Source: Rhizobium sp. (GTDB taxonomy: Bacteria > Pseudomonadota > Alphaproteobacteria > Rhizobiales > Rhizobiaceae). From it: a stretch of DNA of 35,228 nt. Of this stretch, positions 23,053 through 31,898 are shown in pieces. Made by a program: the position numbers and the translations under genes. The stretch's first letter is position 1; every line of letters begins with the position of its first letter. The notes below the pieces were generated by a model. That model saw only the letters and a program-made list of their open reading frames with translations. It was not told where the DNA came from and made no database searches. Location: contig DNPN01000229.1 of NCBI GenBank assembly GCA_003501385.1, positions 1 through 35,228 of the forward strand, in the 5' to 3' direction.

Positions 23053-23560
23053 ACCGACCGGACTTCCATGAATATGCAAGGTGATCGCGAAGCCCACTTT
23101 CCGCGTGTGTGCCTCTTAATTAGCCGGCGAAGCCGAGCTATACCCTGACAGAGGCCAGCGACCGCCTGCCCACCGTCCGTCACAGGCCGAGATTAAGCTG
23201 GGATTGCTGCTTTGCCTCGCTGATCCCAGCCGACGTCAAGGTTTTGACAGCGTCACGCCCAAAAGGCGCACGGAACGCGTGAATTGATAAACGGTCGCCG
23301 GGAGTACAGATGCGGCGTCGAGCACAGCCGCCGTCGCCATGAATGTTTGTGTTCGGCGCGGGATGGCAGGAACATGTCACGTCATCCACGGCTCGCGAAG
23401 ATAAGGAGATAGTGGCTTTGGCGAGTGCCGGCCCGTCATCTTCTATTTTAGACGCTTCCTTTCGCAATCGGTCAGTTGGTCGCTTCTAGCCTCATTCCCA
23501 CTAGGCTGCCCCGCGTGAGGTTGATATTGTCGCACTACACCGGGAGCAAACTCGCTAGTA
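23053..23560. other. Non-coding stretch
   Basis: About 508 bp between the small membrane protein and the nuclease gene. No frame on either strand looks protein-like, and no strong hairpin or repeat was seen. Confidence 0.5.
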
Positions 23561-24481
23561 ATGAGCAACTTTTTCGACACAAAATCCGATCCGGAGGCTT
23601 TCCTCTTCGTCTGGAGAGGCTCGAGGGACGTTTCGGAGATTCTCAATCCTTGGTCGGGATGGAATTGGCGATGTCCCTTTTGCAGCGTCAAACTGCTGAA
23701 ATATGCATCGGTCGCGACCGACTACGGATCGGTGGCAGCCGGTTCGAGCCACGAGACCTATATGCGGTGCCCGATCTGCGGCTGGATTCACGTGCACTAC
23801 AATTTCGATGAGCCAGGCAGCATGTCGCATGGAGATCGATATTACGCCAACACACTTTTCAAGACTTCGGTCAACGACCCTTTGCTCACATTAGATGAAC
23901 TAGGCTCGCACCTCAAGAAACGCTTATCCGACATCTATTCCCTCAGCTGGCAGAGATTTGAAGATCTCACTGCAGACTTGTTTCGGCGGGCTTTTAATTG
24001 CGAGGTGGTGCAGACCGCGCGGAGCAAGGATGGCGGTGCTGACCTGCTGCTTCTCGCCCGTAAGGGCGGTGAGATTGAAGCCATTGTAGAGTGCAAGAAG
24101 TATGCTGAGGATAAAAAAATAGGAATTCGATTGGTACGCGAGCTTGCAGGCGTTTGTGTGGACTTAGATGTTAAGCGCGCCACGCTATTGACAACCGCTT
24201 CGTTCACTAGCGGAGCGCGAGCAGGCTCGGAGCGCTATAGATCTCGGGGTTTCGAGATCAACTTGGCAGATGCAACTCAAATATTAGCCTGGCTGCAATG
24301 CTATAATACCGCGCTTCCGCCATTGGAAAAAATCGGAACCGATGTAGTTCGGCAGTTGGCTGCCGCAAATGCATCTGCCATCGAAAATGCTCTCAGGCTT
24401 CCGGTGATGAGCGGAGTTCTCGCTATGGCTGGAGGAGGTAAGCGTGATGATCAAATCGAGGACGATTGGCTTTCGTCTTAA
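23561..24481 (+). CDS. Mrr-like restriction endonuclease with N-terminal zinc-finger cysteines
   Basis: A 306-residue protein. The N-terminal part has two CxxC knuckles (CPFC at 38-41, CPIC at 70-73), likely one zinc site. The C-terminal part (about 128-260) is a PD-(D/E)XK nuclease of the Mrr_cat type: WQRFEDLTADLFRRAFNCEV, then SKDGGADLLLL with Asp161, and AIVECKKYA with Glu177 and Lys179. Mrr-type enzymes cut methylated or foreign DNA. ATG 23561 has only a distant GGGAG. No methyltransferase or helicase partner adjoins it, so a stand-alone modification-dependent nuclease, or one acting with the upstream membrane protein, is possible. Confidence 0.82.
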   Translation: MSNFFDTKSDPEAFLFVWRGSRDVSEILNPWSGWNWRCPFCSVKLLKYASVATDYGSVAAGSSHETYMRCPICGWIHVHYNFDEPGSMSHGDRYYANTLFKTSVNDPLLTLDELGSHLKKRLSDIYSLSWQRFEDLTADLFRRAFNCEVVQTARSKDGGADLLLLARKGGEIEAIVECKKYAEDKKIGIRLVRELAGVCVDLDVKRATLLTTASFTSGARAGSERYRSRGFEINLADATQILAWLQCYNTALPPLEKIGTDVVRQLAAANASAIENALRLPVMSGVLAMAGGGKRDDQIEDDWLSS

Positions 24482-25026
24482 ATGTTTCTGTCCTTTAAGT
24501 GCGCAGTCACGCTCTAGCTGCGGCGAGAAGCTTCGTGCCTTTAATATTGAGAAGCATGCCTGAGACTAGTTCGGGGCGCAAATTTTTGGCCACTGCCGGA
24601 ACCTGATATCAGGACAGAAGAATGCCTCCTATGTCCCAGTTTCTGGTTGGCGCAGTAAGGGATGACATCGCGAGCCCACTTTTGCCGCAATTCTCGCTTG
24701 TGCAAAAGCAGGTCGCCGCGATGTCTTAGGGACGATATCAGCCCATCGTGCGTGACAGTGACATGCCATTTCATCTTCATTATTTTGCTGTGGCGTCTGG
24801 CGGCGTCAGTACCACGCCACCACGCATTTCGAAATTGACTATTTCCGCTCGATGCGCAGGTGCCCATGGCACGACGTAATGGCAGCGGCCATCAACGCAA
24901 GGTTTTTCGTTTCGTTCCTCTGAAGCTGCTAGGAAGATCGAGCTCCGCCACCTAAAGGTTGTAGTCTCTTTTCCTTTTGCGCAATTCATGCCAGTATATC
25001 TCTTCGATCTTTCGGCGGAGGGGCAG
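24482..25026. other. Non-coding stretch upstream of the tyrosinase gene
   Basis: About 545 bp without a credible gene; short frames on both strands lack ribosome binding sites and family resemblance. The promoter of the tyrosinase gene presumably lies in its last 150 bp, but no clear -35/-10 pair stood out. Confidence 0.5.
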
Positions 25027-26688
25027 ATGAAGATCACGCGTAGAGATTCCATGAGGCTTGTAGCGCTAGGCGCTGTCGCTGCGGCATTTCCGACTTCATC
25101 TGTCGGACAGGCCAACCGCATTCGCCTGCCTCTTCATGAATTTGTGGAGGATCAGCGGCTCCTGAGCTGCCTGCGTAAGGGCGTCAAGGCGATGAAGGCG
25201 CGCAAGCCCTCCGATCCCTTGAGCTGGTTCTTCCAGGCTTCCATTCATGGCGTGACCGAACATTTGTGGAAGGAAGCAGCCAAGGACGACCCAGGTGTCT
25301 TGTCCGTCAACCAGGCAAAATACTGGAACCAATGTCCCCACAAAGGTGAAAACTCGGCGAACTTCCTGCCCTGGCACCGCGGATACACGCACCATTTCGA
25401 AGAAATCCTGAGGACGCACACCGAAGAGGATGACTTCGCCATTCCCTATTGGGACTATTCGATCGCTAAGCAGCGTACATTCCCGCAGGCATTCGGCATC
25501 GAGCATCTCGATGGAAATTTTCAAAACGACGCGCCTGACAATATCAATCCGCTTTTCCATGCAGACCGCGACAATTACCTTTGCGGTTACGAACACCCAC
25601 TCACCGATCAACTGCCGCTCGCCGATCTTTCGGTGCGTGCGGTGGATACCAGCCGGGTCATGGACTGCCCAGTATTTTTCGGAACAACCGAATCGAACTC
25701 TGTCGGCGGAGGGATCTACGACAACGATGCGACGACACGCGGGCTGCTCGAACAGTCCCCGCACGACCAGATCCATCGCGCTGTCGGCGGCAGCGTGAGT
25801 GGCATCGACAACGACGGAAACCCGACATCATCCGTCGGCGGTATGGCCTATCCTCCAACAGCGGGTTTCGACCCGATCTTTCCGGTCCACCATTCCAATA
25901 TCGATCGCCTCTGGGTTGTCTGGGCCTCGATGCCGGGCAAGCAATGGGGTGTTATGCCGGACGACGCTTGGTTCGAAGAGAAACCGTGGTTTTTCTTCGA
26001 CACGGCCGGCAAGGAAGTGAACCGCAGCCGGCGCGACTATTTTGATCACCGCGCGCTTGGCGTTCGTTTCAAGGACGAGAACCTTTCGATCGAACCATTA
26101 CCGCTTCCACCCCGCACCGGTCAGGTCGTCATGGCAGCGGCTTCATCCCTGATGGCCAAACGCTCGTCTGCCGCCGTTGCCATCGGGACGGAGATCGACG
26201 CGCCGACATCGGCACCAACCCGGCTCGCACTATCCACGCTGAGCGACGCTGCCGGTCCGGATAACCGGACATTCAACCGGTTAGCGCTCGGTGCCAGTCG
26301 CGACCGGGTCATTATCACGCTCAAGGGGCTGAACATCAGCATGACCGGGAACTGGGGCTTTGATGTCTTTCTTGTCCCGCGGGACAAGCAGGATCCGCTC
26401 CCCGACGCCGCGAGCCCCCAGAATGTCGGCTCCATCAGCCTCTTCAATCATGTCGGCGATCCGGCCGCGCCGATCGACCAGCGCTTCGACATCACCGACG
26501 CACTGGCGGCGCTCGGCACGAACGATATCGCCGGACTGGACGTTCTGCTAGTCCCCTACAATCTGACGACTTCTGCGAAGGCTGCCCCGGCCGATCAGCC
26601 GTCGATCACGTTAAAGGGGGACGGGCTTGTCATCAGTCGCGAGGCCCCTGGCCTGGCGACACAGGCGATGCCACATCAACACCAATAG
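25027..26688 (+). CDS. Tyrosinase-family copper oxidase with Tat signal
   Basis: A 553-residue type-3 copper enzyme. Candidate CuA ligands are His74 (ASIHG), His105 (CPHKG) and His117 (FLPWHRGYTHHFEE). CuB ligands are His246 and His250 (SPHDQIH) and His288/289 (FDPIFPVHHSNIDRLW). The N-terminus TRRDSMRLVALGAVAAAFPT is a twin-arginine signal, so the folded copper protein would be exported to the periplasm. The C-terminal 170 residues form a beta-rich domain (VIITLKGLNISMTGNWGFDV) like those shielding plant and bacterial polyphenol oxidases. ATG 25027 follows GGAGGGGCAG. The enzyme should oxidise phenols to quinones (melanin formation). No copper chaperone gene is adjacent. Confidence 0.93.
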   Translation: MKITRRDSMRLVALGAVAAAFPTSSVGQANRIRLPLHEFVEDQRLLSCLRKGVKAMKARKPSDPLSWFFQASIHGVTEHLWKEAAKDDPGVLSVNQAKYWNQCPHKGENSANFLPWHRGYTHHFEEILRTHTEEDDFAIPYWDYSIAKQRTFPQAFGIEHLDGNFQNDAPDNINPLFHADRDNYLCGYEHPLTDQLPLADLSVRAVDTSRVMDCPVFFGTTESNSVGGGIYDNDATTRGLLEQSPHDQIHRAVGGSVSGIDNDGNPTSSVGGMAYPPTAGFDPIFPVHHSNIDRLWVVWASMPGKQWGVMPDDAWFEEKPWFFFDTAGKEVNRSRRDYFDHRALGVRFKDENLSIEPLPLPPRTGQVVMAAASSLMAKRSSAAVAIGTEIDAPTSAPTRLALSTLSDAAGPDNRTFNRLALGASRDRVIITLKGLNISMTGNWGFDVFLVPRDKQDPLPDAASPQNVGSISLFNHVGDPAAPIDQRFDITDALAALGTNDIAGLDVLLVPYNLTTSAKAAPADQPSITLKGDGLVISREAPGLATQAMPHQHQ

Positions 26689-27158
26689 GGCGGTGCTCAG
26701 GAAGCGGCAGACCGTTGGCGGATTTTGGCGGTTGTCGCGCCCCTGTCTTGGCATTCCGAGACGAGGGGCTCGAGCGACGCGGCCCCTCGTCCGGTCGCTC
26801 AAACGGGGACGCGAACGATCGGTACCTGTGCGAAGGCGTTGGCAGGAGGGAACGGGGCTGCCCAGACGTCCATATAGGGTTGCTCACAGACGCCAAAGGT
26901 GCACGTGCGGTGTTCAGCCGCCATTTTCTGTGTGAGCGCCAACCTTATGTTGTTCACGGGTGAGATTCGTTACTTGGTTTCCGAGTAATCCAGCCGCTAA
27001 ATCTAGCGGTAGGCCGCTGCGTTCTGAATGTTTTAAAAGGGTCGTTCTACGTGATATAGAACCCTGCCAGGCAGAGAAGACTGTAAACACTAGTTGCGGT
27101 GCTCGCGGTAGCTACCGTATGAATTCTTAATGCCTAGAGCAAAGGCACGGAGGAGCCT
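26689..27158. other. Non-coding stretch with one hairpin
   Basis: About 470 bp without a convincing gene. A perfect 6-bp hairpin CCGCTA-AATC-TAGCGG (26994-27009) is the only structure noticed; it is more than 300 bp behind the tyrosinase stop and not followed by a T run. Confidence 0.45.
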
Positions 27159-27617
27159 ATGGTGGATCTGACGCAGTCTCAAGCAATGGTCGAGGTGGCC
27201 AAAATTGCTGCAGAAGCTACAGTTCGCCCAGCTGAGATTGGAGCCGAGGCAGCCCGAAATAATGCCTACATCGGTGCATTCGGCATATTTGCCGCAGTGT
27301 TAACCGCATCCATTACGGCCGCCGTCACATATGTTAATGGGCGACGATCTAGTGACGATGCACGGGAGCTTCGCGAAAGAGAAAGGCGAGCGATACTTGC
27401 TACTCTACGTGCGGAAACAAAAGAACATATCGGCATCGTAGAGAAAAAGCTTACCCAATATCTCGGTGATTTTACAGTTCCCGTGGAGGTGAGTGTATTT
27501 TTGTTACCCAACTCTATCGGTGGGCCGAATGACAAAAACCTTATCCAGCTAGGCGTTGCTGTGAATGAAGCAATAGCTTTAGTGCGCTTGGCCTGCTGCC
27601 GGTTTGGTGGACACTGA
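27159..27617 (+). CDS. Hypothetical membrane protein, 3' end replaced by IS sequence
   Basis: A 152-residue frame with one membrane helix (residues 36-59, NNAYIGAFGIFAAVLTASIT) followed by a charged coiled coil (DDARELRERERRAILATLRA). ATG 27159 follows GGAGCCT. The final residues (LACCRFGGH) are encoded by sequence resembling an IS end (GGTTTGGTGGACACTGAG from about 27599), so the original C-terminus has been lost. No family recognised. Confidence 0.55.
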   Translation: MVDLTQSQAMVEVAKIAAEATVRPAEIGAEAARNNAYIGAFGIFAAVLTASITAAVTYVNGRRSSDDARELRERERRAILATLRAETKEHIGIVEKKLTQYLGDFTVPVEVSVFLLPNSIGGPNDKNLIQLGVAVNEAIALVRLACCRFGGH

Positions 27618-27804
27618 GTTAAGGTGTTCTGCCTGAAACCGGAGAGCATGAAGGGGTCGGTTCCGGCTGGGGGCGAAATGACACTCTAAGGCTGTTGGTT
27701 TCCACGCAGAACTGAGCCGGTTAGGTACATAATTTCCATTGAGAATTGAGCCATGTGAACCTTCCCCCAACGCTGTGAGCGACGGGGGCAACGGAGTGAT
27801 CCAC

Positions 27805-28314
27805 ATGGGACTTTTAAATATTATCCGGCGGATGGCGCTGCGCGAAAAGCAGCCGATCCGCGAGATTAGCCAGCGTACTGGGCTGTCACGCAACACGATC
27901 GCGAAGTATTTGAGCGCTGGTACGATCGAGCCGACGTTCACGGTACCGGAACGACCAAGCAAGCTTGATCCTTTCATCGACAAACTTACTGGCTGGCTGA
28001 AGACCGAGGCCGGAAGGTCGCGCAAGCAGCGTCGGACCTTGAAGCAGCTTCACGCGGATCTGGTGGTTCTCGGCTTTACCGGCTCTTGTGGCCGGGTCGC
28101 CGCGTTCGCCCGTGAGTGGCGGGCTGAGCAGCAGACTGCGGGCCGCGGCATATTCGTACCGTTATCATTCCGCCCAGGCGAAGCATTCCAGTTCGATTGG
28201 AGTGAGGACTATGCCGTGATCGGCGGCGAGCGTGTGAAGCTTCAGGTCGCACATATCAAGCTATCGCACAGTCGGGCCTTTCTGGTTAGCGCCTTGTTTG
28301 ATCCTGGAGTTTGA
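27805..28314 (+). pseudogene. istA: IS21-family transposase IstA, truncated
   Basis: From ATG 27805 the protein begins MGLLNIIRRMALREKQPIRE with the IstA helix-turn-helix (EISQRTGLSRNTIAKYL) and reaches the start of the DDE domain (FQFDWSEDYAVIGGERV, first catalytic Asp). After SHSRAFLV the sequence leaves the family and stops at 28314, where the IS481-family element begins. About two thirds of IstA and all of IstB are missing, so the element is dead. Confidence 0.85.
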
Positions 28315-28350
28315 TGGTGCAATATTTTCCATTGAATGGAAGGAGGCATT

Positions 28351-29246
28351 ATGGGCCAGGTTCTTCATGGGAGCGCCACGACGACAGAGGCGGTCCGTCG
28401 AGCGATACAACATAGTCAAGAGAGTCTGAGGGCACTCGCCAAGCGCTACGGCATCAACCAGAAGACCGTTGCCAAATGGAAGAAGCGAACTTCGGTCGTC
28501 GATCTGCCGACGGGTCCGAGTGAACCGAAGTCGACGGTCTCTACAGCCTCCAAGCGACGATCCCGCATCTGACCCGATCATCCTTGCACCGCTGTCTGCA
28601 ACGCCATGGCATCTCCCGGCTCCCCGATATAGAGGGGGACAAGCCTGCCAGGAAGACGTTCAAAGCCTATCCAATCGGCTTTTTTCATATCGATATTGCC
28701 GAGGTGCAGACGGCGGAAGGCAAGCAATATCTGTACGTTGGCATTGACCGTACCTCGAAGTTTGCCTTCGTTGCACTCGTCGAGAAGGCCAACACGGCGA
28801 CGGCATGCGCCTTTCTCGACGCGCTGGTGGCCGCCGTTCCCTACAAGGTCAATATCGTCCTGACCGACAACGGTATCCAATTCGCTGATCTACCGAAGAA
28901 CCGATCAGGGCCAACCGCTATATGGCGCGGGCATCCGTTCGACCGAGCCTGCCGGGTCCAGGGGATCAAACATCGGCTGACAAAGCCGAAGCATCCCTGG
29001 ACCAATGGACAGGTCGAGCGGATGAACCGAACCATCAAAGAGGCGACAGTCAAACGCTTCCACTACGACAATCACGCGCAACTTCGAGCCCATCTCGAAA
29101 GCTTTGTTGCCGCCTACAATTTCGGTCGCAGTCTCAAGACCCTGAAGGGGCTCACACCTTACGAGTTCATATCCAAAAGGTGGACTTTGGAGCCAGAAAG
29201 ATTCATCATCGATCCAATCCATCAAATGCCGGGACTAAACACCTAG
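28351..29246 (+). pseudogene. IS481-family transposase with internal deletion
   Basis: The first frame (28351-28572) begins MGQVLHGSATTTEAVRRAIQ with the HTH LRALAKRYGINQKTVAKWK and ends out of frame after PKSTVST. The remaining part (LQATIPHLTRSSLHRCLQRH, then the DDE core with Asp in GFFHIDIAEVQ, Asp in VLTDNGIQF and Glu in NGQVERMNRTIKE, ending HQMPGLNT at 29246) is in another frame. Comparison with full-length relatives from memory suggests that about 80-90 bp were lost near 28534, breaking the frame. Confidence 0.85.
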
Positions 29247-29301
29247 TGCTGCGTGTGGGACCAGCATGAAAATGCGCTGGCGTTTCGGACGATGAAAATA
29301 A

Positions 29302-30375
29302 TCAAATCAGACAAGGAAGTGCGGTCCATTCGTCGACGGCAGAGAGCATAAACTCGAAGATTGAAGGTACATCGGCGGCAGCGAAGCTCATGTTAGACAG
29401 AGCTAGCCTTTGTCTAACCAAGGGATGCAAATAATCAGAATCTAAATGTTCCGCGCGGACGGCCGTTTCGGTCATGAGAAGCGGTAACAGGGAAAACAAC
29501 CCGAGCATATGGGCTTCACGGGTTGCAACTGCCTGTTTTAAGCTCTCTCGAGCCTGGTCACCTTCGAAAGCATTCAGATCACGAGGCCCCTGATATGATC
29601 TGCTCCATCGGCGCCACCATGTTTCATCGCGGGGAAAGCCACCCGTCGCGAAATGACGTATGGGATTTCGTAGGATTTTCCTACGCGACGGGATCGCTTC
29701 TGCCTCAGATACCCGGACATGAATGGCTTGGCTGAGTTTTGCCCGAATAAACAGCCGGGATGTCTCAGCGTGAATCTCGCTTCCGGTCGTCAAAAACTCC
29801 CGCCGAAGACCACCCCATTGACGATAGCTGGAAAGGGTGTAGCCGGCGACCTTGTCGTCCACGATGACGTCGAGCGTGTCATCGACTAGGCATGGGGCTA
29901 GTTCGACGTCCACTTCATCGGCCAGCCGCTGGAATCCTGGGTGCCCACCGAGAAACCGATGGGGCGGATGGGTTGTGCCTTCAAACATGGCGGAGCGGGA
30001 TTCTTTGCGTGCCGCTGCTTGAAAAGCAGTAACGTACCCTTTCGAGTATATGGTGTCGGCGTCAGCTTGTAGAATGAGAAGTTGATTTGGCGGTACGTTC
30101 TGCTCATACGCGATCTGGGCGGCGATTTCGATACCTTTGGCGCGTGGCGGCACATAGCCCCGATCCGGCTCTTCTGCGACGATCACGGCACTGGATCCGG
30201 CTTCGCGCTGGATCTCTTTCAAGACATCCAGAGACCCATCTTTGGAGCCATTATCGACCAGAACCAAGAAAGAACCTAGCGGTGGATGTTGCGTTCCAAA
30301 GCCCAGCGAATCCGCCGTTCTGGTGATAAGTTCACGTTCGTTGAGACAGGGAATAACGATCGCAGTCAGCATCAT
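29302..30375 (-). CDS. Family 2 glycosyltransferase in the RiPP operon
   Basis: A 357-residue GT2 protein: AIVIPCLNERELITRTADS at the N-terminus, FLVLVDNGSKDGS as the nucleotide-binding strand, and the metal-binding DxD in ILQADADTIYSKGY. The middle has an acceptor-side region with several Trp/Arg (WWRRWSRSYQGPRD). There are no strong membrane helices, so it is likely cytosolic. ATG 30375 follows AGGAGTTC and lies 41 bp behind the arginase-GNAT gene on the same strand, so it is probably the fourth gene of that operon. It may glycosylate the modified peptide, but could have another target. The stop lies only 55 bp from the IS481 remnant, so the 3' end might have been altered. Confidence 0.85.
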   Translation of the reverse strand: MMLTAIVIPCLNERELITRTADSLGFGTQHPPLGSFLVLVDNGSKDGSLDVLKEIQREAGSSAVIVAEEPDRGYVPPRAKGIEIAAQIAYEQNVPPNQLLILQADADTIYSKGYVTAFQAAARKESRSAMFEGTTHPPHRFLGGHPGFQRLADEVDVELAPCLVDDTLDVIVDDKVAGYTLSSYRQWGGLRREFLTTGSEIHAETSRLFIRAKLSQAIHVRVSEAEAIPSRRKILRNPIRHFATGGFPRDETWWRRWSRSYQGPRDLNAFEGDQARESLKQAVATREAHMLGLFSLLPLLMTETAVRAEHLDSDYLHPLVRQRLALSNMSFAAADVPSIFEFMLSAVDEWTALPCLI

Positions 30376-30416
30376 GAACTCCTGGGGCGGCTAGGCTGTT
30401 GTCGGCTATCAGATAA

Positions 30417-31898
30417 TCAAGCCGAATCTGGCGCACGAGATCTTCTCCAGACCATCAGCTTTTGTCGTTCTTGCGCCGAAGTCTCGTCAACAAACCCGGC
30501 TTTCTCTGCGGCGCGGGCGGAGGCGACATTCGATTTCTGCATGTGAGCATAGATCACATCATATCTGCTGCGTTCGCACGCCCATCGATAACAGAGCCTG
30601 CCTATTCCACGGCCTTGGCTGGCAAGGTTGAGATAAATCTGGATCGACGCATGCTTGCCGATCGGGGGCTGGTCAATCAGATTGATGAACACTTGACCGG
30701 CGCGTTTGCCGTTCAACTCAATGCGCCAAGCCTCGCCGTCGGATCCGCCACCCCGGCCTTTTGTGCCTTTTGTACCCACGATTTCGAGCTCGTCTTCGGA
30801 AGCTGGCAGACGGGTCCCGCTAGATTTACGCGACTTTGTCTTATCGCGTGTGCGTCCATTGGCAGTTCGGGGTGCCGGTGATTGGTTGGCTTTGTCCTCA
30901 GTCATGCCTAACCCCAGACGAGCCGCCAGATGTCTATCAACGCTCGCCCAGAGCTCAGCGGGGAAAAACCCAGGTGAAAATGCGAAAACGACATCTTCTA
31001 TCGCGTCAAGCAAACCGCGGCGACGCAATGCATTCGCGAGTTCATCGACGCGACGGAGGATTTCCTCCAATGATGGATCGTGACGCGCTGGTCTGTCTCG
31101 CCAGTCGCTATCTCCGTCGTATCGATTGTTGAAAAAATCCAGATCAATGTGAAGGAGGATGGGACCGCCTTCGATGCCTTCCAGCCAATCTTCAAGATGT
31201 GGCGTTATGCGATAATGTCCGGCACCCACACCGTTCGCAGGTTCGAGAACTGTTATCGGCCTTAGCGCGCCTGGCTCGAGTAAGTCATCGGAGTCGTCGT
31301 CAATTTGGATGACAAAATCCTGGGTGGCGGTAGCTTTTGGTGCCTGACAGAGGTGTCGGACTTCTGCCAAACGGACAGCTTCAAGGAATGGAGTCATGAA
31401 ACTACCCATTCCGATCGCGCCGCTCTCAATTGCCTTAGCAATGGTGTTTGGCTCGGCAATCGAAGTTTGGTGACCGGTTATGAGGTCCTGCCAGGTATCG
31501 CCGTCGCGTTTGATACGTGGAGACCCCAAGTCGCGGTGGTCATCGACATGAAGCAGAATCAGCGATTCTAGCTTGTCAATTCCGCCGCGCCGCTCTAGCC
31601 ATTCGCACCAACTCGCCAGCGTCCAACTATCGTACAGACAACGTAGCAGTCTCGAAGTGCGCTGACGGGCGAGTGCCATATCCTGTCTCTGGAGACCGCC
31701 GCCCCACCAATCAAGTCCTAGCTCAAGCTTCTCATCGACATGTCGCTCAACGTCAGAAGGCCAAACCAGATCAAGATCCCAACCGCTCGATCCCGATGAA
31801 GCTATAGCGTCCCTGTCACAAAAATAGTCACGCAGACGAGCATGTCGCTTGTTTTCATCAAGCGGCAGGCTTTCGGCTGTTACGCGAATCTTGGTCAT
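30417..31898 (-). CDS. Fusion of UPF0489/peptide-arginase-like domain with GNAT acyltransferase
   Basis: A 493-residue two-domain protein. Residues about 40-330 carry the metal-site motifs of the arginase/UPF0489 fold: LILLHVDDHRDLGSP (117-123 core) and LLHIDLDFFNNRYDGD (250-263). UPF0489 members in RiPP clusters, such as OspR, are peptide arginases that turn Arg into ornithine. A Lys/Arg/Gly-rich linker (about 335-390) leads to a GNAT domain (about 391-490) with the acyl-CoA loop QGRGIGRLC (428-436) and HMQKSNVASARAAEKAGF. ATG 31898 overlaps the radical SAM stop as ATGA, implying coupled translation. I infer that it makes ornithine in the precursor and then N-acylates it; regulatory or free-substrate acetylation is the alternative. 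Confidence 0.82.
   Translation of the reverse strand: MTKIRVTAESLPLDENKRHARLRDYFCDRDAIASSGSSGWDLDLVWPSDVERHVDEKLELGLDWWGGGLQRQDMALARQRTSRLLRCLYDSWTLASWCEWLERRGGIDKLESLILLHVDDHRDLGSPRIKRDGDTWQDLITGHQTSIAEPNTIAKAIESGAIGMGSFMTPFLEAVRLAEVRHLCQAPKATATQDFVIQIDDDSDDLLEPGALRPITVLEPANGVGAGHYRITPHLEDWLEGIEGGPILLHIDLDFFNNRYDGDSDWRDRPARHDPSLEEILRRVDELANALRRRGLLDAIEDVVFAFSPGFFPAELWASVDRHLAARLGLGMTEDKANQSPAPRTANGRTRDKTKSRKSSGTRLPASEDELEIVGTKGTKGRGGGSDGEAWRIELNGKRAGQVFINLIDQPPIGKHASIQIYLNLASQGRGIGRLCYRWACERSRYDVIYAHMQKSNVASARAAEKAGFVDETSAQERQKLMVWRRSRAPDSA

Larger units (their letters stand above)
27590..29290 (+). mobile_element. Nested and decayed insertion sequences (IS21 interrupted by IS481)
   Basis: Three layers are visible: a short IS end resembling IS3-group termini (about 27592-27640); the left end and truncated istA of an IS21-family element (about 27640-28287), with the repeated ACTGAGCC/ATTGAGCC-like terminal sequences; and an IS481-family element from about 28288 inserted into istA, itself carrying an internal deletion. 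Exact outer boundaries are approximate because the terminal repeats of the IS481 copy could not be matched. Confidence 0.65.

Noticed and set aside
24541..24867. 108-codon minus-strand frame upstream of the tyrosinase gene
   Set aside because: Composition is not protein-like and no start signal is visible; treated as non-coding.
29302..30375. Glycosyltransferase as part of a polysaccharide cluster
   Set aside because: No other sugar or capsule gene is nearby, and spacing and strand tie it to the radical SAM operon; however, its role in peptide modification remains unproven.
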